A stretch of DNA of 64,000 bases, from the NCBI RefSeq assembly GCF_006715145.1, contig NZ_VFMR01000001.1, positions 434,001 through 498,000 of the forward strand. Direction: 5' to 3'. The stretch comes from Microbacterium sp. SLBN-146. Its GTDB lineage: Bacteria > Actinomycetota > Actinomycetes > Actinomycetales > Microbacteriaceae. The translations under genes were made by a program, and so were the position numbers. Below, piece by piece: positions 57,870-64,000 of this stretch (position 1 is the stretch's first letter; each line of letters opens with the position of its first letter). The notes under the pieces were generated by a model. That model worked only from the letters and a program-made list of their open reading frames with translations, had not been told where the DNA came from and searched no databases.

Positions 57870-57960
57870 CCAGTGCCCCGGTGACGAGGAAGTCCGGGAT
57901 CACCGCACGGATCACGCGACGGCGCTTCTGCCTCGCGGCATCCGCTGTCAGAATCGGCGC

Positions 57961-59928
57961 ATGCCCACCTGGCTCATCTTCGCGGCGGTCGTCCTGTCGT
58001 TCTCGCTCATCGCCGCGTGGATCGTCCGGCGACTCCTCGACACCGAGATCGGATGGCTGCGGGCGTGGCTGACAGCACTCGTCGTCTTCCTCCTAGCGAC
58101 CCCCGTCGCAATCTGGGCCCTCACGGAAGCCGATGTGTACCAAGACGGCGCCTTCGTCGTCGCGGGTCCCGTCGCCCTCGCGTTCGTCGCGCTCAATCTC
58201 GGATGGATGTTCGCCGCGGTCTTCATCGTCGTGATGACGCTCGAGTTCCTCTGGCCGTCGCGTCGCTGGCGCAACCCGATCACCGTCGTGCGTGACGCGA
58301 TCCGTCGACGCGATCGGGCCCGGAGATACGCGCAGATCCTCGCGATCGGATCCCGGCACGGCTTGACGTTCTACGAGAGCAGGCGCCACGGCGACGAAGG
58401 CGAGCTCCCGTCGGCCCTCGTCTCGGCGATGAACGAGGCCGGCGTGACCTTCGTCAAACTCGGCCAGGTGCTCTCGACGCGCGAGGACGTCCTGCCACCG
58501 CCCCTCATCCGCGCGCTCTCGACGCTCCAGATGGACTCCTCGCCGATCCCCTGGCCCGAAGCCGAGGCGGCGATCGCCGAACAGCTCGGTCGTCCCCTCG
58601 ACGAGGTCTTCGGCGAGATCGATCCGGAGCCGCTCGCCGCGGCATCCGTCGCGCAAGTGCACGCCGCGAGACTCGTCGACGGTGATGAGGTGGTCGTGAA
58701 GATCCAGCGGCCTCGCGCGCGAGCGCAGGTCACGACAGACCTCGACATCCTCGACCGCCTCGCCGCGGAAGCCGAGCGGCGCACCGACTGGGCGAAGGCC
58801 TACGGCGCCTATGCCCTCGTCCAGGAGTTCGCCCGAGGGTTGCGCGAAGAGCTCGACTACGGCACCGAAGTCGCCAACACCGAGATGCTCCGCTCGACCG
58901 TCGAGACGGCGGGATCGCGCCTTCGGATACCGCGGGTCTACACCGAGTGCTCGACGCGGCAGATGATCGTGCAGGAGCGGGTCACCGGCATCCCCCTCAG
59001 TCGCCTCGAACCCGGGGCGCTGCCGCTCGATCGGGCGACCGATCTCGCCGATGCGCTCGTGGACGCCGTCATCGACCACATCGCCGTGCGAGGGATCTTC
59101 CACGCCGACCTGCATCCCGGGAACGTCATCCTCGACGAGGACGACGGGACGGGGCAGGCGACGCTCACCCTCATCGACTTCGGATCCGTCGGGATCGTCG
59201 AGAGCAGCGTGCGGCGCCTCCTGCTGCCGATGCTGATCGGGATGGCGAACGAAGACGACGTCGCCGTCACCGACATCGTGCTCATGCTCTGCCAGCCGGC
59301 GGACGGTGATGTGGATGCCACGGCGCTCCAGCGCGACATCGGGGTCATCCTCACCCGGATGCACAACTCCGGGATGGACGAGAACATCTTCCGGCTCCTC
59401 CTCGATGTCCTGCGCCGCCAGCGCATCGCTCTGCCGCCGTCGCTCCTCCTGGTCTTCCGGACCCTGACGTCGCTCGAGGGAACACTCCGCAAGCTCGTTC
59501 CGGGATACGACATGGTCTCCCGCGCCCTGACGACGGCGCCGCGGATCGCCTCCTCGCTCGTGTCGCTGCACGGGATGGCGCTGACGGCCCAAACCTGGTC
59601 GATGCTCCTCGGCGAACAGGTGCGACGACTCCCCCGGCGGATCGAGAACGTCTCCCGCGCGCTCGAGGAGGGAACCCTCTCGGTGCGGCTCCGCAGCTTC
59701 GAGTCCACCGACGAACGCCGATGGGTCGACGGCCTCCTCGGCCGCGTGACGACGACGCTCATCGGCATCGCGCTCGTCATCAGCGGTATCCTCCTGGGCG
59801 TCGACGACGGCGGACCGATGCTCACCGGCAATGTTCCCGCGTTCGCGTTCCTCGGGAGCATCGTCGGCCTCGGCGGGCTCCTCCTGCTCCTCCGCAGCCT
59901 CAGGACTGCACTTCGACGGCGACCCTGA
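57961..59928 (+). CDS. ABC1/UbiB-family atypical kinase-like membrane protein
   Basis: 655 residues. Three N-terminal hydrophobic segments (about 5-20, 35-52, 65-85), then the UbiB-type kinase-like domain: FVKLGQVLSTRED (KxGQ), AAASVAQVHAARL (Ala-rich loop), VVVKIQRP, FHADLHPGNV, LIDFGSVG. Two C-terminal hydrophobic segments after residue 600 anchor it again. UbiB/COQ8 proteins are ATPases of isoprenoid quinone synthesis or lipid handling; in actinobacteria without ubiquinone the role is unknown. ATG at 57961 lies 91 bases past ktrB2. Confidence 0.9.
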   Translation: MPTWLIFAAVVLSFSLIAAWIVRRLLDTEIGWLRAWLTALVVFLLATPVAIWALTEADVYQDGAFVVAGPVALAFVALNLGWMFAAVFIVVMTLEFLWPSRRWRNPITVVRDAIRRRDRARRYAQILAIGSRHGLTFYESRRHGDEGELPSALVSAMNEAGVTFVKLGQVLSTREDVLPPPLIRALSTLQMDSSPIPWPEAEAAIAEQLGRPLDEVFGEIDPEPLAAASVAQVHAARLVDGDEVVVKIQRPRARAQVTTDLDILDRLAAEAERRTDWAKAYGAYALVQEFARGLREELDYGTEVANTEMLRSTVETAGSRLRIPRVYTECSTRQMIVQERVTGIPLSRLEPGALPLDRATDLADALVDAVIDHIAVRGIFHADLHPGNVILDEDDGTGQATLTLIDFGSVGIVESSVRRLLLPMLIGMANEDDVAVTDIVLMLCQPADGDVDATALQRDIGVILTRMHNSGMDENIFRLLLDVLRRQRIALPPSLLLVFRTLTSLEGTLRKLVPGYDMVSRALTTAPRIASSLVSLHGMALTAQTWSMLLGEQVRRLPRRIENVSRALEEGTLSVRLRSFESTDERRWVDGLLGRVTTTLIGIALVISGILLGVDDGGPMLTGNVPAFAFLGSIVGLGGLLLLLRSLRTALRRRP

Positions 59929-60060
59929 GGCCGCATCCGAAGAACGGCGACAGAAGAGGCGGCACTGCCTGCATCCGGGAACGCTCCTGGTGCGGAATAA
60001 CTCGATGACGCCCGGCCGATGGAGCTCGGACGCCTTCCTCTTCTACGAAGGAGCAGAACG

Positions 60061-60651
60061 ATGAAGATCAGATTCCGCCTCGCCATCGCCGCCGTCGCGA
60101 CGGCCGGTCTCGTGCTGGCGGCGGCGCCCGCGCACGCCACCGGCGGCGCCCCGCGGGGGAACATCGTCGACGTCGCCGTCGCCGCATCCGGCGGGGGCGC
60201 ACCCGACCACAACCCCAACGACTACGACCTGCTCGTGCAGGCGGTCCTCGCGACCGGCCTTGCGGGCACGTTGTCCGACGCCGCGACGAAGTACACCGTC
60301 TTCGCCCCGAACGATCGCGCCTTCCTGCGGCTCGTGACCGATCTGACGGGCACAGCCCCCGCGTCGGAGGCTGCCGCGCTCACGACGATCACGAGCGCCT
60401 TCACGATCGATCAGATCAAGAACATCCTGCTGTACCACGTCGTACCGGGGGCGAAGCTGCGGCCGTTCCAGGTGCTGCTCGCGGGATCGCTCACGATGGC
60501 CAACGGTGGGATCGTGAAGCCGCGCGGCATCACGCTGCGCGACACGAGTCCCGCTCTCGCCGATCCCAAGCTCATCCTGTGGAAGATCGACATCCCGGCA
60601 TCCAACGGCGTCATCCACACGATCGATCGCGTGCTCGTCCCGGGTTCCTGA
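60061..60651 (+). CDS. Secreted fasciclin-domain protein
   Basis: 196 residues. Signal peptide MKIRFRLAIAAVATAGLVLA followed by a cleavage site APAHA-TGG. The mature protein is one FAS1 domain: DYDLLVQAVLATGLAGTLSDAATKYTVFAPNDRAFLRL and the conserved H box ILLYHVVPGAKL, ending with NGVIHTIDRVLVP. FAS1 proteins mediate adhesion. AAGGAG seven bases before the ATG. A strong terminator follows directly. Confidence 0.92.
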   Translation: MKIRFRLAIAAVATAGLVLAAAPAHATGGAPRGNIVDVAVAASGGGAPDHNPNDYDLLVQAVLATGLAGTLSDAATKYTVFAPNDRAFLRLVTDLTGTAPASEAAALTTITSAFTIDQIKNILLYHVVPGAKLRPFQVLLAGSLTMANGGIVKPRGITLRDTSPALADPKLILWKIDIPASNGVIHTIDRVLVPGS

Positions 60652-60671
60652 CGCTCACCCGGGCAGAAGGA

Positions 60672-60713
60672 GGGGCTCCGGTCGCACATTCGGGATGCGA
60701 CCGGAGCCCCTTT
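60672..60713. terminator. Strong bidirectional intrinsic terminator
   Basis: Left arm GGGGCTCCGGTCGCA (60672-60686), nine-base loop, right arm TGCGACCGGAGCCCC (60696-60710): a perfect 15-base-pair stem followed by TTT. It lies between the fasciclin gene and the convergent oxidoreductase gene and should stop both. Confidence 0.9.
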
Positions 60714-60723
60714 ACCGTCCGGA

Positions 60724-61719
60724 TCAGCTGGCGGCTTCGAACAGTTCTCGCGCCTTGAGGGTCCGGAAGGTCGTCACGGGATGGGTTCCGAGGATGACCT
60801 TGCCGCGCGCGTGCATGCGCCCGAGGTCCGAGTACGCCTCCGCGACCTCCTCGAGCGGGTAGTAGCCCGAGACGAGGAGCGTGAAGGCGCGCGATTCGGC
60901 GAGCCGACACAGTCGCTCGAGAAGAGCCGTGCCGCGGGCCGTGGACACAGGGTCGTCGTGCAACAGCCGGATCTCCATCTCGCGGCGATCCTCGCTCGAA
61001 CGGTAGCGGGATGCCGGCACGCCGAGCTCCTCCGCGAGTCCGCTCCCCTCCTGCCCGAAGTTGTCGATCATCGCCGTCACGGGGGCGCGACCCGCCGCCG
61101 CCCGGATGCGGTCGACCATCCCCTCGCCGTAGCGGACCGGCTTGATCCCGAGCTGGCGGAGGTAGTCGAAGTTCCTGTCGCCGCACGTGCCGATGACCGT
61201 TGCGCCGAGGTGCTTCGCGACCTGCGCCTCAATGCTCCCGACCCCGCCGGCGGCCGCGGACACGACGAGCACGTCGCCAGCAGCGACGCGAAGCTCATCG
61301 AGCGTGTCGAGCGCCGTCGCGCCGGCGAGGAACAGCCCTCCCGCCGACTCCCACCCCAGCCGCGGCGGCTTCCGGACGAGCGCACCCGCCGGGACGTTGA
61401 GGAACGTCGCCTGGGCCCCTGAGCGCACGTGCCCGACGACCTCGGCGCCGCGGGCGAATCCCCGCACGTCGGACCCCACCGCCACGACGATCCCCGCGAA
61501 GTCGCTCCCCGACCGGCGCGGCCAGGGGTCTTCGCTCCACGTCTCCTCGCGGCCCTCGCGGATGAATCCGTCGATGTGGTTGAGCCCCGCCGTGATGACC
61601 TCCACGGTGACTTCTCCGGGCCCCGGCGGCGCGAGCGCCACCGATCTCACGTCGAGCACGTCGGGGCCGCCGACGCGGTCGTACTCGATGACAGTGGTCA
61701 GGTCACGCCGTCGTGCCAT
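60724..61719 (-). CDS. NADP-dependent quinone-reductase-like MDR oxidoreductase
   Basis: 331 residues of the zinc-free medium-chain dehydrogenase family (zeta-crystallin/QOR). VTAGLNHIDGFIREG-type substrate domain near 45, PRRSGSDFAGIVVAVGSDV, and the coenzyme motif SAAAGGVGSIEAQVAKHLGATVIGT. Catalytic zinc ligands are absent. It would reduce quinones or alpha,beta-unsaturated carbonyls with NADPH. Single gene; upstream region has two AAGTT-containing words (TTAAGTTGCC and ATAAGTTC) of unknown meaning. Confidence 0.9.
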   Translation of the reverse strand: MARRRDLTTVIEYDRVGGPDVLDVRSVALAPPGPGEVTVEVITAGLNHIDGFIREGREETWSEDPWPRRSGSDFAGIVVAVGSDVRGFARGAEVVGHVRSGAQATFLNVPAGALVRKPPRLGWESAGGLFLAGATALDTLDELRVAAGDVLVVSAAAGGVGSIEAQVAKHLGATVIGTCGDRNFDYLRQLGIKPVRYGEGMVDRIRAAAGRAPVTAMIDNFGQEGSGLAEELGVPASRYRSSEDRREMEIRLLHDDPVSTARGTALLERLCRLAESRAFTLLVSGYYPLEEVAEAYSDLGRMHARGKVILGTHPVTTFRTLKARELFEAAS

Positions 61720-61867
61720 GATGCGCCTCGATTCTCGCGACGGATCGCGATCTCAGTGGTCACTGCGCCTTGATGTTAAGTTGCCTCGCCGATAAGTTCT
61801 TCTCCCGCAGAGCCCGATCCAGATGCATCCCACGACAAAATTCGCTCCGGCGGGGTGGGGGCGGATG

Positions 61868-62536
61868 CTACGTGCCCGGCGTCAGCAGTCCGTTCTCGTA
61901 CGCGAAGATGACGAGCTGGGCGCGGTCGTGCGCGTACAGCTTCGACATGATGCGGTTGACGTGCGTCTTGGCGGTGTGGGGTGAGATGAAGAGCTCGTCG
62001 GCGATGTCCTGATTCGAGCCGCCACGCGCGACGAGGAGCAGCACTTCCCGTTCTCGCTCGGTGAGCTGGGCGTACTCCGGAGGCGGAGGGCCCGTCGGAG
62101 CGGCCGTTGCGGGCAGCACGAATCGCGTGATGAGCCTCCGCGTCGCCGTCGGAGAGAGCAGGGCGTCACCGGCGTCCACGGCACGGACCGCGCGCACGAT
62201 CTCGTCGGGCTCCGCACCCTTTCCGATGAAGCCGCTCGCGCCCGCGCGGAGCGCCGCGACGAGGTACTCGTCCTCCTCGAACGTCGTCAGGATCAGGACC
62301 CGGGTGTCGACGAGAGAGGGATCCGCGCAGATCGTCTCGGTCGCGGCGATGCCGTCGACCTCCGGCATCCGGATGTCCATCAGCACGATGTCGGGTCGCA
62401 GCTCCCGGGCGAGCCGCGTCGCTTCGGCGCCGTCCGCCGCCTCGCCGACGACCGTCACCCCGGGCGCGCTCTCGAGAAGATCCCTCACAGCCGAACGGAT
62501 GAGGGACTGGTCGTCGACGACGAGCACGGTGGTCAC
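61868..62536 (-). CDS. NarL/FixJ-family response regulator
   Basis: 222 residues. Receiver domain with VVDD, phosphorylation site Asp54 in IVLMDIRMPEVDG, and Lys in GASGFIGKGA; then a proline linker (AAPTGPPPPEY) and a LuxR-type helix-turn-helix LTEREREVLLLVARGGSNQDIADELFISPHTAKTHVNRI. ATG overlaps the stop of the kinase gene. Regulates genes not identifiable here, possibly the adjacent ABC transporter. Confidence 0.95.
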   Translation of the reverse strand: MTTVLVVDDQSLIRSAVRDLLESAPGVTVVGEAADGAEATRLARELRPDIVLMDIRMPEVDGIAATETICADPSLVDTRVLILTTFEEDEYLVAALRAGASGFIGKGAEPDEIVRAVRAVDAGDALLSPTATRRLITRFVLPATAAPTGPPPPEYAQLTEREREVLLLVARGGSNQDIADELFISPHTAKTHVNRIMSKLYAHDRAQLVIFAYENGLLTPGT

Positions 62537-63735
62537 GGAGCATCCGCCGTTCGCGTGAGGGGAAGGGTCGCCGCGAGCCGGTAGCCACCGGGAGTCGATC
62601 CGGCTTCGACGCTGCCGCGCACCAATGCGACGCGCTCGCGCAATCCGATCAAGCCGTGCCCCCCGTGTTCGGATGCCGCGACCTGGTCGGGGTCGTCTGG
62701 TGTGGTGGGATTCGTCACGACCACCCGCAAGGCCTCCGCGTCGGCGCTGAGCAGCACGTGCGCCCGCCGGTCCGCGCCGTGCTTGTGCGCGTTGGTGAGC
62801 CCCTCCTGGACGACACGGTACGCCACGCGATCGACGGCGACGGGCACATCCTCGACCGCCCCTTCACGGCGCGCCACGACATCGAGCCCGGACGCGCGGA
62901 ATCGCTCCAGCAGATCGTCGAGACGATCCAGACCCGGCTGCGGCGCACGAACACCCTCGACCGTCGAGTCGTCGTCGGCGCGACGCAGCATCTCGAGCAG
63001 GTCTCCGATCTCCGTCAGGACGGAGCGCGACGCTTCTCGGATGTTCGCCAGCGCTTCGCGCGTCTTCTCCGGCCTCGTCTCGAGCGATGTCGACGCGACT
63101 CCGGCGTTGAGACTGATCACAGAGATCTGATGCGCGACGGCGTCGTGGAGATCTCGTGCGATGCGCAGTCTCTCCTCGGTGACGCGACGCTGCGCCTCCG
63201 TCTCGCGATCCTCTTCCGCTTTCCGCGCGCGTTCGGTGACGGCCAGGATGAACTCCCGCCGGAAGCGGGTCGCATCACCCGCCGCGGCAGCGAACGCGAT
63301 CGTCACCGCGAACTGGAACGTGCGCGGATCGAAGACGTCGCCGAGGGATGCCAGGAGACTCAAGATGATGACGGCGACGATGCTCGCCGACGCCACCACC
63401 ATGGTGGTCCGGCGGTTCGATCGCGTCGCTACGCCGAACATCGCGATAGCCGCTGCCAACACGACACCGGGAGCGACGGTGCCGAGCAGAGCGGCCACCC
63501 CGTAGCATCCGAGGCACGCCGCCAGGATCGACACCGGCCAGCGACGCCGCAGCGGCAGGATCACGGCGGGGAGCAGCACGACGACGAAGACCAGCGGCGT
63601 GCTCGGCCGGAACTCCGTCCAGGGAAACGGCAGGAGCGCGGCGGCCGCGACGAGGGCGGCAGCGATGACGTCGCCCACCCACGCCGGAGGGCGGGCATGC
63701 GGCCACGGCTGGAGGTCGCCGTCGAGGGTGCGCAT
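62533..63735 (-). CDS. Sensor histidine kinase, DesK/HPK7 type
   Basis: 400 residues. Four to six N-terminal hydrophobic segments (22-155), then a dimerisation helix with RIARDLHDAVAHQISVI, phospho-acceptor His197, and a HATPase_c domain (VVQEGLTNAHKHG, GHGLIGLRERVALVRGSVEAGSTPGG). There is no separate sensor domain, so a membrane signal is likely. ATG at 63735 is set by the fold; the GAGGGG just before it is closer than ideal. Divergent from the ABC ATPase gene, the usual layout for a stress-responsive exporter. Confidence 0.93.
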   Translation of the reverse strand: MRTLDGDLQPWPHARPPAWVGDVIAAALVAAAALLPFPWTEFRPSTPLVFVVVLLPAVILPLRRRWPVSILAACLGCYGVAALLGTVAPGVVLAAAIAMFGVATRSNRRTTMVVASASIVAVIILSLLASLGDVFDPRTFQFAVTIAFAAAAGDATRFRREFILAVTERARKAEEDRETEAQRRVTEERLRIARDLHDAVAHQISVISLNAGVASTSLETRPEKTREALANIREASRSVLTEIGDLLEMLRRADDDSTVEGVRAPQPGLDRLDDLLERFRASGLDVVARREGAVEDVPVAVDRVAYRVVQEGLTNAHKHGADRRAHVLLSADAEALRVVVTNPTTPDDPDQVAASEHGGHGLIGLRERVALVRGSVEAGSTPGGYRLAATLPLTRTADAP

Positions 63736-63866
63736 CCCCTCAGTGTGACGCGGAATCCAACCGCGCACGTCACCCCCACGCGGCAGTCCGGGGTACTGCG
63801 ACTGCGGTATTCCGATGCATCCGTTGAGGGGATGCCCGCGGCTGTGGAACCGATGACGCTGGAGCC

Positions 63867-64000
63867 ATGACCTCACACACGAACCAATCTCGTTCGGGCC
63901 CCGCGCTCATATCGGTGACGGACGTCCACAAGTCCTACGGCCGCGGCGCCAATCGTTTCGACGCGCTGCGAGGCGTGAGCCTCGACATCCACGAAGGCGA
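63867..64000 (+). CDS. ABC transporter ATPase (MacB/LolD-like), 5' fragment
   Basis: ATG at 63867 with TGGAG close upstream. Forty-four codons are visible, reading into VTDVHKSYGRGANRFDALRGVSLDIHEGE, the typical start of a LolD/MacB-type export ATPase; Walker A would follow beyond the window. Divergent from the two-component system that probably controls it. Confidence 0.8.
   Translation, partial: MTSHTNQSRSGPALISVTDVHKSYGRGANRFDALRGVSLDIHEG

Overview
The window looks like chromosomal DNA of a high-GC actinobacterium, most likely a Microbacteriaceae member close to Microbacterium. This is inferred from the strongly G/C-ending codons, the very frequent GGATGCC/GGCATCC words inside genes, tightly packed operons with 1 or 4 base start/stop overlaps, and the gene families present. 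No rRNA, tRNA, transposase, phage or CRISPR sequence was seen.

Layout. (1) 1-6.8 kb: an organic-acid/CoA-thioester cluster (CaiB-type CoA-transferase, MaoC hydratase, M81 metallopeptidase, GntR regulator, MmgE/PrpD, isocitrate-lyase/PEP-mutase-family lyase, second GntR). (2) 6.9-12.4 kb: leuC-leuD followed by an acyl-CoA ligase and a long acyl-CoA dehydrogenase. (3) 12.4-13.2 kb: a YrdC/Sua5-family gene preceded by a 37-codon ORF that resembles its own N-terminus. (4) 13.3-54.3 kb: a large catabolic region with a type I Baeyer-Villiger monooxygenase, five shorter acyl-CoA dehydrogenases, three thiolase-fold proteins plus an HMG-CoA-synthase-like/DUF35 fusion, two CoA ligases, MaoC and crotonase hydratases, an HMG-CoA-lyase-family protein, five luciferase-like (LLM) proteins, four SnoaL/NTF2-like genes, three SDRs, an amidohydrolase and a Liv-type ABC importer (HMGF plus two separate binding proteins). 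(5) 54.4-60.7 kb: a potassium uptake trio (KtrB-KtrA-KtrB), an ABC1/UbiB kinase-like membrane protein and a secreted fasciclin protein. (6) 60.7-64 kb: a quinone-reductase-like MDR protein, a NarL/DesK-type two-component system and the start of a divergent ABC transporter gene.

How it works together. Region 4 is tied together by eight palindromes of the form AnCAAGnnCTTGnT (seven perfect, one with a single mismatch), all between genes and most between divergent operons. I recall this as the published operator of the mycobacterial TetR regulator KstR2, and the single TetR gene in the region (35815-36423) has a DNA-binding helix very like KstR2. The simplest reading is one regulon of about 30 genes that imports and degrades an alicyclic or isoprenoid-like carboxylate: uptake, CoA activation, dehydrogenation, hydration, thiolytic or retro-aldol cleavage, with ring oxygenation by the monooxygenase. 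The substrate is not identifiable from sequence, and the hallmark steroid genes (kshAB, hsa, ipdAB) are not in the window. Region 1 has its own GntR/FadR-type regulon marked by a repeated TGTCTGATGTTTACAC operator.

The most unusual non-coding stretch is 23.5-24.2 kb: a 700-base array of GGGGCG/CGCCCC words with three ~130-base tandem units and five exact 19-base-spaced repeats between two convergent operons.
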